Positions 8,667-16,643 of a stretch of DNA of 64,000 nt are shown here, one piece after another. The first letter of the stretch is position 1; each line of letters begins with the position of its first letter. The notes under the pieces were generated by a model. It did not search any database. It worked only from the letters and a program-made list of their open reading frames with translations, and was not told the origin of the DNA. Origin of the DNA: Flavobacteriaceae bacterium YJPT1-3 (GTDB lineage Bacteria; Bacteroidota; Bacteroidia; Flavobacteriales; Flavobacteriaceae); assembly GCA_029866965.1 (NCBI GenBank), contig CP123444.1:1777501-1841500 (forward strand), written 5' to 3'. The position numbers were made by a program, and so were the translations under genes.

Positions 8667-9692
8667 TTACTTGAGCGGAATGTAAATTTCTGTGAGCCAA
8701 TCCGCAGGATTGGGGAACTCTCCAGGATCAGTCACGTAAATCTCAAAAGGATTTTGAGCGCTGGCTTCCAACTCGTTTTGTTTCAAATAAGTATAACTCT
8801 GATCCCAAGCCTCGCTAAGATGTTCATAGTTACCACGCAGGGTTGTTTTTAAAGCTTTAGTAGCCGGCTGAAAATCGCAAAGCGTATTGCTGTCTAGAGG
8901 CACTATGATGCGTTCATTCACCGGAATCGCATTGGTCATGATCACGTCGCCATTCACATCATTCATCTGCACATAAAGGGTAAATGGCATACCCGACTGT
9001 TTGATGTTGTTGTTCTGCATGAACTCCATGATACTTCCAAACTGACGTCCCATGACCTGAGTCATGTTCTCGGCGGTGGCGGCGGCGGTCTGGTATAAAT
9101 AATAACCTCCGCTGTATTCGGTCACTCCATCAACGTTTATGGTATAAGCCGATATTTTCTCTTGGATGTGCTGAGCAAGATTAGTAAGCCCCTTAGTGAA
9201 CATCTCGTTCATTTGGGCGTCAAAATCCATTCCGCTAAAGGCGTAATACGCCTTATCCATTAAGGTGTGTTCACCACTGATGCTCCATTGCACCTCAGTT
9301 CCTCCGGGCTCCATCTGCTGGAAGGTCCATTCCACCTGCGGCTTACGTTCGCCTCCAGGCGTTTGAAGAACGAGCTCCTGGGTGATGGATTCGTTGGGAA
9401 CTAAAGCTGTAGTAGACATACTCCCGTCCATTTCACCGGTCCAGGAATAGGAAGCTCCCACTCCCTGGGTCAAATTGGGATATTGGAATTGCATGCTGGG
9501 ATCTTCTTCCTGCCAGGGACCCCAGTGCTGCCAGCTCTTCAGCTCGTTGACTGTGTTGAATACAACTGCCCTCGGGGCTTGTATTTGCTTGGTTTGGCTG
9601 ATCTCGTAAGTGCCATCTTGAGCCGCAAAATAGAGCGTGCCAGCGATCACTACCAGGAGGATTAAAAAGAAAAGATACTTGAGTATTTTCAT
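8667..9692 (-). CDS. SRPBCC plus GyrI-like effector-binding protein, membrane anchored
   Basis: This 341-aa protein starts with one membrane helix (residues 4-25, FFLILLVVIAGTLYFAA), so the rest probably faces the periplasm. Residues 30-170 look like an SRPBCC/START-type ligand pocket (IQAPRAVVFNTVNELKSW, HWGPW, VEWTFQQMEPGGTEVQW). Residues 185-340 resemble the GyrI-like or AraC effector-binding fold (YLYQTAAATAENM, IPLK end). This two-domain arrangement is common in Bacteroidota, but no ligand or reaction is known to me. It lies upstream of crcB in the same direction with a 49-base gap. Confidence 0.7.
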   Translation of the reverse strand: MKILKYLFFLILLVVIAGTLYFAAQDGTYEISQTKQIQAPRAVVFNTVNELKSWQHWGPWQEEDPSMQFQYPNLTQGVGASYSWTGEMDGSMSTTALVPNESITQELVLQTPGGERKPQVEWTFQQMEPGGTEVQWSISGEHTLMDKAYYAFSGMDFDAQMNEMFTKGLTNLAQHIQEKISAYTINVDGVTEYSGGYYLYQTAAATAENMTQVMGRQFGSIMEFMQNNNIKQSGMPFTLYVQMNDVNGDVIMTNAIPVNERIIVPLDSNTLCDFQPATKALKTTLRGNYEHLSEAWDQSYTYLKQNELEASAQNPFEIYVTDPGEFPNPADWLTEIYIPLK

Positions 9693-9797
9693 AAAAAGGC
9701 CATTTAAAGCTTAAGCTAATGTAAGCATTTTATTCCCGCTTTTAAGGCCTTTGAACCTGCTAGCCGCCAGTTCCGTCGGTGGAAGGACCTGATAGTC

Positions 9798-9986
9798 TTA
9801 TCCTTTTAGTTGATATTTAATGAGAAATAAAATGCAGATGAAAAGAAGGAAGCCTACCAAAACCCAAATACTACCGCGATAATATTTTTTATGTAATGCT
9901 TTGTCTTTTTTGTAGCTCATGATAATGAACACTGTAAAGAAAACCACAAAAAGGGCTGCAAAAATCAACTGTCCGGTAGTAAACAT
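9798..9986 (-). CDS. Small two-helix membrane protein, 62 aa
   Basis: Hydrophobic segments cover about residues 5-24 and 40-58, separated by the very basic loop SYKKDKALHKKYYRG, which should be cytoplasmic. I do not recognise a named family; small proteins of this form are frequent in Flavobacteriaceae. It is transcribed divergently from the MazG-like gene across 48 bases. Coding is supported by the balanced hydrophobic pattern and an ATG start rather than by a motif. Confidence 0.6.
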   Translation of the reverse strand: MFTTGQLIFAALFVVFFTVFIIMSYKKDKALHKKYYRGSIWVLVGFLLFICILFLIKYQLKG

Positions 9987-10034
9987 TCTTTTGGTATTTT
10001 TAGCAAAAATAAACGATTAGTACTACAAAAAACG

Positions 10035-10424
10035 ATGAAGAAAAAAATAGCTGACGTACACGCTTTTCATACAGCTTTTGGGTTAGGCATACAGGAAGAA
10101 CCCAAGGCCGATCTGGGCAAATCGAAGAATTTGCTCCGTTACAATTTGATGAAAGAGGAGAATGAAGAATATCTGGAAGCTGCTGAAAATAATGATCTGG
10201 TAGAAGTAGCTGATGCCTTGGGCGATATGCTTTACATCCTCTGCGGAACTATACTTGAACACGGCATGCAGCATAAGATCGAAGAGGTCTTCTCCGAAAT
10301 TCAACAGAGCAACATGAGCAAACTGGGCAGCGATGGAAAACCTATTTACCGGGAGGATGGCAAGGTATTGAAAGGCCCTAACTATTTTAAACCCGACATC
10401 GCTAAAATCCTCCATACAAAATAA
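10035..10424 (+). CDS. MazG-like nucleoside triphosphate pyrophosphohydrolase
   Basis: This 129-aa protein shows the all-alpha NTP pyrophosphatase metal motif: an EE-x-x-E type helix (MKEENEEYLEA) followed after about a dozen residues by the E-x-x-D helix VEVADALGDMLYI. Both bind magnesium. Enzymes of this group (MazG, HisE, DR2231-like) hydrolyse NTPs or dNTPs to the monophosphate and pyrophosphate, often for nucleotide-pool cleaning. The C-terminal part (SNMSKLGSDGKPIYREDGK) matches the extended form often seen in Bacteroidota, where the substrate is unproven. A shared terminator separates it from the convergent ilvE. Confidence 0.85.
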   Translation: MKKKIADVHAFHTAFGLGIQEEPKADLGKSKNLLRYNLMKEENEEYLEAAENNDLVEVADALGDMLYILCGTILEHGMQHKIEEVFSEIQQSNMSKLGSDGKPIYREDGKVLKGPNYFKPDIAKILHTK

Positions 10425-10425
10425 G

Positions 10426-10451
10426 AAAAGGCAGCGATGAGCTGCCTTTTT
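10426..10451. terminator. Bidirectional terminator between the MazG-like gene and ilvE
   Basis: AAAAGGCAGC-gatga-GCTGCCTTTTT. Ten paired bases with A and T runs on opposite sides can stop transcripts of both convergent genes. Confidence 0.88.
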
Positions 10452-10474
10452 ACATTCGGGATGTTTTTATGGTC

Positions 10475-11545
10475 TTATTTTACCTCTACACGCCAGCCGT
10501 AGGGATCTTCAGTGCGGTTGTATTGGATGTCCAATAGACGTTTCTTGAATTGGGGGCCATAGCCATCCGCAACGCTAGGCAATTCAAAGCGCTCGCCTTT
10601 ATACGAAAAGCCGAGAATCGGACTGATGACCGCGGCAGTTCCGGCCCCAAACATTTCTTTTAATTCGCCGTCGCGAGCCGCTTCCACGACCTCCTGCACT
10701 TTAATGGGTCTTACTTCCAGTGGGATGTCCATGTCCTTGGCTAGAGTCACTATACTTTTTCGGGTGACACCATCCAGAATACGATCACTTACCGGAGCGG
10801 TTAAAAGCTGATCCCCAATACGTACAAAAACATTCATGGTTCCCGCTTCTTCAATATACTCATGCGTACTTGCATCCGTCCAGATGACTTGTTGAAAACC
10901 TTCTTGTTGTGCCAGAGCAGTGGGGTAGAATTGTCCTGCGTAGTTACCGGCCGCTTTAGCGTAACCAATTCCACCATCAGCAGAACGGCTGTATTTTTCA
11001 GCAATGGCCACGCGTACATCACCTGCAAAATAGGCCTGGGCTGGAGCTAGAATGATCATAAATCGATATTCATTGGCTGGTGAAGCAGAAACGCCCGGCT
11101 GGGTGGCGATCATAAAGGGGCGGATATATAATGAATTACCTTCCCCTTGCTTGACCCAATCCCGTTCCAGATGGATAAGCTGCTGCAAGCCTTCCATAAA
11201 GAACTCTTCCGGAATCTCAGGAATGGCAAGGCGCTCCGCCGACTTGTTAATTCGAATGAAGTTCTGGTCCGGGCGGAAAAGCCAAACTCGGCCATCCTCA
11301 TCTTTATAGGCTTTCATTCCTTCAAAGATGGCTTGCCCGTAATGAAATACTTTGGCAGAGGGCTCCAGGGTGATCGGTCCGTAGGGGACAATTTCCGGGG
11401 TTTGCCAAGAGCCATTCTTATAATCGCTTATAAGCATATGGTCTGTAAACACTTCGCCAAATTTCAGCTTACTGAAATCAACCTCGTTGATTTTCGTCTG
11501 AACTCTTTTCGTAATCGGTATCGATAGCGTGGTCTCCGTTTTCAT
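10475..11545 (-). CDS. ilvE: Branched-chain amino acid aminotransferase
   Basis: This 356-aa fold-type IV PLP enzyme makes or degrades leucine, isoleucine and valine using 2-oxoglutarate/glutamate. The cofactor lysine is Lys197 in GYAKAAGNYAGQ. Other marks are GQAIFEGMKAY (residues 70-80), the RPDQNF strand, the EEAGTMNVF motif and the phosphate-binding GAGTAAVISP. The length fits the bacterial/eukaryotic class II type. A perfect inverted repeat lies directly before the ATG and may control it. The gene is monocistronic by spacing, with a shared terminator downstream. Confidence 0.95.
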   Translation of the reverse strand: MKTETTLSIPITKRVQTKINEVDFSKLKFGEVFTDHMLISDYKNGSWQTPEIVPYGPITLEPSAKVFHYGQAIFEGMKAYKDEDGRVWLFRPDQNFIRINKSAERLAIPEIPEEFFMEGLQQLIHLERDWVKQGEGNSLYIRPFMIATQPGVSASPANEYRFMIILAPAQAYFAGDVRVAIAEKYSRSADGGIGYAKAAGNYAGQFYPTALAQQEGFQQVIWTDASTHEYIEEAGTMNVFVRIGDQLLTAPVSDRILDGVTRKSIVTLAKDMDIPLEVRPIKVQEVVEAARDGELKEMFGAGTAAVISPILGFSYKGERFELPSVADGYGPQFKKRLLDIQYNRTEDPYGWRVEVK

Positions 11546-11572
11546 GCGGTAAAAATACCAAATTTTTACCGC
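11546..11572 (-). promoter_or_regulatory. Perfect 11-bp inverted repeat at the ilvE start
   Basis: GCGGTAAAAAT-accaa-ATTTTTACCGC touches the ilvE start codon (ATG at 11543-11545 on the minus strand). A further half-site, ATTTTACCGC, lies at 11597-11606. The layout fits an operator for a dimeric regulator. As RNA it would form a hairpin over the ribosome-binding region, so translational control is the alternative. The regulator is unknown. Confidence 0.5.
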
Positions 11573-11668
11573 TCCCTGCTCATTTCGTTTTCATAATTTT
11601 ACCGCTGTGATGAACGGGTATATCAAGCCTTTTTGAGTTCATATTTAGACCTTTAAATGAGAGTGATT

Positions 11669-12175
11669 ATGAAAAATAGAATAGCAATACTCCTGATGGC
11701 GGCGGTCCTTGGTTCCTGCAATAACCAAAAAAAAACCGAAACGGAGCAAGCAACCCCGGCGGACGCATCAAAACAAACTGCCGCCTTATATGGGGCTTCT
11801 TTTGAGCCCGCCCAGCCTCTGGATAAAAAGGAGATTGGAGAAGTCTACCAACAATTGACAACTCAAGACACTGTAGAGGTGATCTTTAAGTCAGCAATTA
11901 CAGACGTGTGCCAGGCCAAAGGCTGCTGGATGAAAGTCCCTGTTGGTCAGGATACCGCTATGGTTCGATTTAAGGACTATGGATTTTTCGTGCCTTTGAA
12001 TAGTTCTGGCAAAGAGGTGACACTGAAAGGCAAGGCGTTTATCGCTGAAGTGCCGGTTGACGAACTTAAACACCTGGCTGAAGACGGCGGAAAATCAGCA
12101 GCATATATAGCAAGCATCATCCAGCCAAGAAAGATCTTGTCCTTTGAAGCAACGGGAGTGCTAATTGAAGATTAA
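11669..12175 (+). CDS. DUF4920 domain lipoprotein
   Basis: A lipoprotein signal (MKNRIAILLMAAVLGSC) leads a 168-aa protein; an in-frame ATG 12 bases upstream would add four residues, but the chosen start gives a cleaner signal. The DUF4920 core is recognisable in DVCQAKGCWMKVP with two cysteines, then FKDYGFFVPLNSSGKEV, an OB-fold-like all-beta pattern. The function of the family is unknown; the paired cysteines could bind metal or form a disulfide in the periplasm. The stop codon directly abuts the TTG start of mnmD, so the two are co-transcribed. Confidence 0.82.
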   Translation: MKNRIAILLMAAVLGSCNNQKKTETEQATPADASKQTAALYGASFEPAQPLDKKEIGEVYQQLTTQDTVEVIFKSAITDVCQAKGCWMKVPVGQDTAMVRFKDYGFFVPLNSSGKEVTLKGKAFIAEVPVDELKHLAEDGGKSAAYIASIIQPRKILSFEATGVLIED

Positions 12176-12856
12176 TTGAAACGCAAGATCGTCACAACCG
12201 GAGACGGCTCGACCACCATCCAATTGACGGAGTGGAATGAGCAGTACCACAGCATGCACGGAGCGGTTCAGGAAGCCGAGCATGTGTTCGTTAAAATGGG
12301 TCTGGAACACCGGATGTTAATACCGGATCTGCCCAGTCCCTTGAACATTCTGGAAATGGGTCTGGGTACCGGACTCAATGTGCTGGTCACCCTACAAAAG
12401 CACCGGGAACTGCATCATCCCATTGCCTACACAGGAATAGAGGCCTATCCGGTAAGCAAGGAAGAATGGCAACAGCTCAACTATCTGGACCAAATGAATG
12501 CGGCAGGGCTGAAGGAAGCCTTTGTTCATTTACATCAGGCTCCCTGGGAAGCGTCCTTTACGCTGCAACCGGGATTCACAATGATCAAACTCCAACAGCG
12601 CTTCGAACAGCTCCGTACTGTTGAACACTTTGACCTGATTTATTTCGATGCTTTTGGGGCCCGAGTTCAACCGGAACTGTGGACCGTTGAGATATTCCAA
12701 AATCTGTATCAAATGACCAATGTGCAGGGCGTACTGGTCACCTATTCAGCTAAGGGCAGTGTAAGACGAGCTTTGCAAGAAGTAGGGTATACCGTAGAAC
12801 GTCTGCAAGGGCCTCCGGGAAAACGGGAAATGTTAAGAGCTACCAAAAGCGCTTAA
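12176..12856 (+). CDS. mnmD: tRNA (5-methylaminomethyl-2-thiouridine)(34)-methyltransferase MnmD
   Basis: This 226-aa protein is a stand-alone version of the methyltransferase half of MnmC, which adds the last methyl group to the modified wobble uridine of several tRNAs. It shows the SAM-binding motif ILEMGLGTGLNVL (about residues 58-70), the acidic strand FDLIYFDAFGARVQPELW and the end motif GPPGKREMLRA. The start is TTG at 12176, immediately after the preceding stop. It is supported by the family-typical opening KRKIVTTGDGSTT and by the lack of any upstream ATG; the next in-frame ATG would remove this conserved part. Confidence 0.88.
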   Translation: MKRKIVTTGDGSTTIQLTEWNEQYHSMHGAVQEAEHVFVKMGLEHRMLIPDLPSPLNILEMGLGTGLNVLVTLQKHRELHHPIAYTGIEAYPVSKEEWQQLNYLDQMNAAGLKEAFVHLHQAPWEASFTLQPGFTMIKLQQRFEQLRTVEHFDLIYFDAFGARVQPELWTVEIFQNLYQMTNVQGVLVTYSAKGSVRRALQEVGYTVERLQGPPGKREMLRATKSA

Positions 12857-12932
12857 TTCTGCGTGAAAATGCTATTAAACCTTTCTTAAAGAGGTGTAGA
12901 GGCCTTGTCTAAACAGTACCTTTAAAATAAAA

Positions 12933-13853
12933 ATGCGCATTCTCATCACCGGAGCGACAGGACTGATTGGTCAAGCCTTAACCAGGCTTTGTCACGACCA
13001 GGGAATTGTTGTCCACTACCTCACTACCTCTAAAGGTAAAATTGAAAATACACCATTGTACCGCGGATTTTACTGGGATGCCAAAACGGGTGAAATTGAC
13101 GAGGCCGCATTTGAAGAGGTAGACACTATAATTCATTTAGCGGGGGCCAATATCGCTGAACGTTGGACCGATAAGTATAAGAAAATCATACTGGAAAGTA
13201 GGATCAACACTGCGCGTCTTCTTTACGATACGCTTTCGCGAAAGCAAACGAGCGTTAAACAGTTTATTTCAGCCAGTGCCATTGGGGCTTACCCCTCGTC
13301 CAAAACAAAATACTACACCGAGAGTTATCCCGAATACAATGACGGATTTTTAGGAACGGTGGTAAAAGCCTGGGAACGGGAAGCGGACCGCTTTATAGAA
13401 CTAGGGGTTGAGGTGGCTAAAGTGCGCATAGGTTTGGTTCTGGCCGAGGAGGATGGGGCGCTTCCCCAGTTGGTAAAGCCCATTGCTTACAATGTAGGTG
13501 CTCCTCTGGGATCGGGAGAGCAGTGGCAATCATGGATTCATATACAGGACTTAGCAGGCATTTTACTTTTCGCAGCCCAACAAAAGCTCTCTGGAGTTTA
13601 CAATGCCGTAGGTCCCAATCCCGTTACACAAGGCGAAATGACCCGTATGATCGCCAAAATTTTAGACAAGTCCTTGTGGTTGCCTAAGGTGCCGGCCTGG
13701 GTGCTTAAAACTTTGCTTGGAGAAATGGCCGCCGTTGTTTTGGAAAGTCAGCGTGTATCTTCAGATAAGATCGAGGAGGCGGGTTACCGTTTCGAGTACC
13801 AACAATTATATCCTGCCCTGGAAGACTTACTACCATTAAAAAACCCGACCTAA
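12933..13853 (+). CDS. TIGR01777 family NAD(P)-dependent epimerase (SDR39U1-like)
   Basis: This 306-aa protein has the extended SDR fold: glycine-rich MRILITGATGLIGQAL at the N-terminus, the IIHLAGANIAERW strand and the family sequences FISASAIGAYPS and KVRIGLVLAEEDGALP. The C-terminal DUF1731 part appears as VPAWVLKTLLGEMAAVVLESQRV. The usual Tyr-x-x-x-Lys is altered in this family, and its substrate is unknown despite wide distribution. It stands alone, and its stop codon lies inside the loop of a terminator hairpin. Confidence 0.9.
   Translation: MRILITGATGLIGQALTRLCHDQGIVVHYLTTSKGKIENTPLYRGFYWDAKTGEIDEAAFEEVDTIIHLAGANIAERWTDKYKKIILESRINTARLLYDTLSRKQTSVKQFISASAIGAYPSSKTKYYTESYPEYNDGFLGTVVKAWEREADRFIELGVEVAKVRIGLVLAEEDGALPQLVKPIAYNVGAPLGSGEQWQSWIHIQDLAGILLFAAQQKLSGVYNAVGPNPVTQGEMTRMIAKILDKSLWLPKVPAWVLKTLLGEMAAVVLESQRVSSDKIEEAGYRFEYQQLYPALEDLLPLKNPT
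13232..13245. repeat. GCTTTCGCGAAAGC palindrome, perfect
   Basis: Exact copy inside the TIGR01777 gene, read as Leu-Ser-Arg-Lys. Confidence 0.75.
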
Positions 13854-13868
13854 AAGGCCGGGTTTTTA
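13838..13868. terminator. Bidirectional terminator overlapping the TIGR01777 stop codon
   Basis: AAAAAACCCGACC-taaaa-GGCCGGGTTTTT has one mismatch. The left arm is the last codons of the TIGR01777 gene and its TAA is in the loop. Runs of A and T on both sides let it also stop the convergent YceI transcript. Confidence 0.85.
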
Positions 13869-13887
13869 AACTTATCTGGATCAATCC

Positions 13888-14556
13888 TTAGGCTTTTTTC
13901 GCCACTAATTTAACCTCCAGTTGCATATCATTACTGATCGCTTTATCTCCTAAATTGTCAAAGAAAGAATCAGAACCGTATTTGATGCCCCATTGCGTTC
14001 TATCAATAGTGAACGGCTGTGAAGTTAGCGTCATGGTGTCTCCATCAATACTGTAAGTCGCGGGAAATTCAATGTTCTTTTCTTCACCAACCATGGTCAA
14101 ATTTCCTTTAAGGAAAGTTTGTCCATCTCGCTGACTCACTTCGGTAATTTCAAAAGCAGCCGTTGGATACTCGGTGACGTTGAAGAAATCGGTTTTCTTT
14201 CCCTCCACGGTCCCCATCAAATGATTTTCCAAACTGGTTTTTGAATCACCTTCTAGATCAGTGACATTAATACTCGTCATATCGATCAAAAACGTACCGC
14301 TAAGATCATCACCATTCACATTGACTACGCCGCTTTCAAGAGCGACCGTACCGGTATGTGTGCCGGTAACCTTTGATCCGACCCAATTGATGGTAGAGGC
14401 TGCAGGATCTACTGTAAATTTGGTGGCAGCTTCGGTGGTAGCTGCTGCGGCTTCCGCTTCAGAAGCTTCCACTTCATTCTTCTTATCTCCTTTGCAAGCC
14501 ACAGCACCTAAACTGATGAATGCAATGGCAGCAAATTGTAATACTCGATTTTTCAT
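13888..14556 (-). CDS. YceI family lipoprotein
   Basis: This 222-aa protein has a lipobox at LGAVAC (Cys21), then a low-complexity Ala/Glu/Thr linker (to about residue 45). The YceI lipocalin-like barrel follows: FTVDPAASTINWVGSKVTGTHTG (split around residues 47-70), LENHLMG, FFNVTEYPTAAFEIT and FTIDRTQWGIKYGS. Members bind polyprenoid or other amphiphilic lipids in the periplasm. Here the protein is predicted to be lipid anchored. It is convergent with the TIGR01777 gene and divergent from grpE. Confidence 0.9.
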   Translation of the reverse strand: MKNRVLQFAAIAFISLGAVACKGDKKNEVEASEAEAAAATTEAATKFTVDPAASTINWVGSKVTGTHTGTVALESGVVNVNGDDLSGTFLIDMTSINVTDLEGDSKTSLENHLMGTVEGKKTDFFNVTEYPTAAFEITEVSQRDGQTFLKGNLTMVGEEKNIEFPATYSIDGDTMTLTSQPFTIDRTQWGIKYGSDSFFDNLGDKAISNDMQLEVKLVAKKA

Positions 14557-14648
14557 TGATTTTGTTTAATTGTTAAAATTCAACCCCAAAAATACGTGTT
14601 GGTGTATCCAATGTGTCTTAAATAATTACTAAAAAGATGTGGTGACAT

Positions 14649-14681
14649 TTTGACATTTTCGCTGAATTGGCAGTACTTTTG
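14649..14681 (+). promoter_or_regulatory. Bacteroidota-type promoter of grpE-dnaJ
   Basis: TTTG at 14649-14652 and TACTTTTG at 14674-14681, 21 bases apart, match the -33 and -7 boxes (TTTG, TAnnTTTG) of the Bacteroidota housekeeping sigma factor. Transcription would begin near 14688. This excludes the upstream in-frame codon at 14650 as the grpE start and supports the ATG at 14710. A short tandem TGACATTT repeat (14643-14658) overlaps the -33 box and may be a heat-shock regulatory site. Confidence 0.75.
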
Positions 14682-14709
14682 CCGCATTGAGCCCAAAGAC
14701 GAATACTAC

Positions 14710-15285
14710 ATGAGCAAAGAAGATAAAGACCTAAAGAAAAAAGCTGCCGAAGCAGTGGACAACGATACGGCCACTATGGACGAGCAGACGATCGAAAATC
14801 AGCCTGAAGAGCAAGAAGCGGCTGATGAAGAGCGATCAGAATTAGAACAGTATAAAGAGGATCTAGAAAAGGAAAAAGATAAGTTTCTTCGTTTGTTCGC
14901 TGAGTTTGAGAACTACAAACGACGAACGGCTAAAGAGCGCATGGACCTTTTTAAAACTGCCAATCAGGAAGTCATGACTGCCATGCTTCCTGTGCTCGAC
15001 GATTTTGACCGGGCCTTAAAAGAGATCAACAAAGCGAAAGACAAAGAGCTGTTGAAAGGCGTAGAGCTCATCAGTAATAAGCTTAGAGAAACACTCCGTG
15101 CAAAAGGACTTACCTTGATGAAGGTGAAAGAGGGGGATGCTTTTGACCCGGAAAAACATGAGGCGATCACTCAGATTCCGGCCCCAAAAGACAAGCTTAA
15201 AGGAAAGATTGTTGACGTGGTTGAGCAAGGTTATCAACTGGGCGAACGCATCATCAGATACCCTAAAGTAGTCACCGGGAAGTAA
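14710..15285 (+). CDS. grpE: Nucleotide exchange factor GrpE
   Basis: This 191-aa co-chaperone releases ADP from DnaK. An acidic, charged N-terminus (to about residue 50) precedes the long dimerising helix (ELEQYKEDLEKEKDKFL) and the core motif LRLFAEFENYKRRTAKER. The C-terminal beta domain carries the family sequence DPEKHEAI and ends in VVEQGYQLGERIIRYPKVV. The start at 14710 (MSKEDKD) is downstream of the predicted transcription start. dnaJ follows after 35 bases in the same operon; dnaK is not in this window. Confidence 0.95.
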   Translation: MSKEDKDLKKKAAEAVDNDTATMDEQTIENQPEEQEAADEERSELEQYKEDLEKEKDKFLRLFAEFENYKRRTAKERMDLFKTANQEVMTAMLPVLDDFDRALKEINKAKDKELLKGVELISNKLRETLRAKGLTLMKVKEGDAFDPEKHEAITQIPAPKDKLKGKIVDVVEQGYQLGERIIRYPKVVTGK

Positions 15286-15320
15286 GTATAGATTAATCGA
15301 TTAGAGGTAAGTACGCGTTT

Positions 15321-16439
15321 ATGAAAGAAGATTATTACGATATACTGGGGATCAGTAAAGGGGCTTCAGCAGCAGAAATCAAAAAGGCCTACCGAAAGAA
15401 GGCGATAGAGTTTCATCCGGATAAAAATCCGGGTGACGCTAAGGCGGAGGAGATGTTTAAAAAAGCAGCCGAGGCCTATGAGGTTCTCGGTAATGAAGAA
15501 AAGCGTGCCCGCTACGATCAATATGGACATCAAGCCTTTGAAGGCGGTGGCTTTGGCGGTGGCGGCATGAACATGGATGATATCTTCAGCCAATTTGGTG
15601 ATATTTTTGGCGGCGCTTTTGGCGGCGGCGGATTTTCCGGATTTGGCGGTTTTGGGGGCGGTGGTCAACGCCGAGCCAAAGGCAGCAACCTTCGTATCCG
15701 GGTTCGACTGACCTTAGAGGAGATCGCCAATGGCGTTGAAAAGAAAATCAAGGTCAAACGTAAAAAGCAAGCTCCGGGAACTACCTATAAAACCTGTTCA
15801 ACCTGCAATGGATCAGGACAGGTAACCCGAGTGACTAATACGATTTTGGGCCGTATGCAAACGGCCTCTCCGTGTACTACTTGCGGCGGTGCCGGTCAAA
15901 TGATCGATCAGAAACCCGCTCAGGCTGATGCACAGGGGATGATCGTTGAAGAAGAGACCGTATCCATCAAGATCCCAGCAGGTGTGGTTGATGGAATGCA
16001 GTTAAAAGTTGGTGGCAAAGGGAACGAAGCGCCGGGTAATGGAGTGGCTGGTGACCTCCTGGTTGCTATTGAAGAAAAAGAGCATGCTACTTTACAGCGG
16101 GAGGGCGATAATTTGCATTTTGATTTATACATCAGCGTACCGGAAGCCGTGTTAGGCACCAGTAAGGAGATTGAAACCGTCACCGGAAAGGTGCGGATCA
16201 AAATTGAAGAAGGGGTTCAAAGCGGAAAAATCTTGCGTTTAAGAGGGAAGGGGATACCGTCTATTAATGGTTATGGAAAAGGAGACCTCTTGGTTCACGT
16301 CAATGTATGGACGCCCAAAACCCTAAGCAAAGAGCAGAAACAGTTTTTTGAAAAAATGCTGGATGATGAGCATTTCTCACCCAAGCCGGAGAAAGGAGAT
16401 AAATCCTTTTTTGAGAAAGTGAAGGATATGTTTTCATAA
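15321..16439 (+). CDS. dnaJ: Chaperone DnaJ with a reduced zinc region
   Basis: This 372-aa Hsp40 stimulates DnaK ATPase. Order: J domain (1-70) with HPD at 32-34, Gly/Phe-rich linker (75-115), central cysteine region, then the two beta client-binding domains and dimer tail. Canonical type I DnaJ has four CxxCxGxG repeats forming two zinc centres. Here only two are present: CSTCNGSG (Cys159, Cys162) and CTTCGGAG (Cys185, Cys188). These correspond to repeats 2 and 3, so one zinc site (Zn II, the one needed for productive DnaK work) is kept and the outer site is lost. I believe this occurs in related Flavobacteriia but have not verified it. Confidence 0.95.
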   Translation: MKEDYYDILGISKGASAAEIKKAYRKKAIEFHPDKNPGDAKAEEMFKKAAEAYEVLGNEEKRARYDQYGHQAFEGGGFGGGGMNMDDIFSQFGDIFGGAFGGGGFSGFGGFGGGGQRRAKGSNLRIRVRLTLEEIANGVEKKIKVKRKKQAPGTTYKTCSTCNGSGQVTRVTNTILGRMQTASPCTTCGGAGQMIDQKPAQADAQGMIVEEETVSIKIPAGVVDGMQLKVGGKGNEAPGNGVAGDLLVAIEEKEHATLQREGDNLHFDLYISVPEAVLGTSKEIETVTGKVRIKIEEGVQSGKILRLRGKGIPSINGYGKGDLLVHVNVWTPKTLSKEQKQFFEKMLDDEHFSPKPEKGDKSFFEKVKDMFS

Positions 16440-16464
16440 ACTCTATGCTTTCATAAAAAATACT

Positions 16465-16561
16465 TATATTTGAATAGTCACTAGTTCTTTAGTGATATTT
16501 TTCTTTTTCATAGCAATTTTTTTCCCATCCTTAATGCAAATTGAGGGTGGGTTTTGTTTTT
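16465..16561 (+). ncRNA. Possible small transcript between dnaJ and the ABC operon
   Basis: A TATATTTG (-7-like) box lies at 16465-16472. It is followed by a small hairpin TCACTA-gttctt-TAGTGA (16478-16495) at the expected transcription start and, 30 bases on, by a terminator-like hairpin. Together these would define an RNA of roughly 80 nt. No good -33 TTTG is present at the right distance, so the box may be chance and the hairpin simply the dnaJ terminator. Confidence 0.2.
16524..16561 (+). terminator. Probable terminator downstream of dnaJ
   Basis: CCCATCCTT-(10)-GAGGGTGGG forms a nine-pair stem with two G-T pairs, followed by TTTTGTTTTT. It closes the grpE-dnaJ unit before the ABC operon. 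Confidence 0.65.
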
Positions 16562-16643
16562 AGACCCTTTTGAACTGGTAATTAATTCTAAAGAGCTACC
16601 TACGCCCGTACTATTTCAATATCTTTAGCCTATAAATTTTTAC

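Noticed and set aside
14650-14709. N-terminal extension of grpE from an in-frame codon at 14650
   Set aside because: The promoter boxes at 14649-14681 lie inside it and transcription should start near 14688; the extension also lacks GrpE-like sequence.
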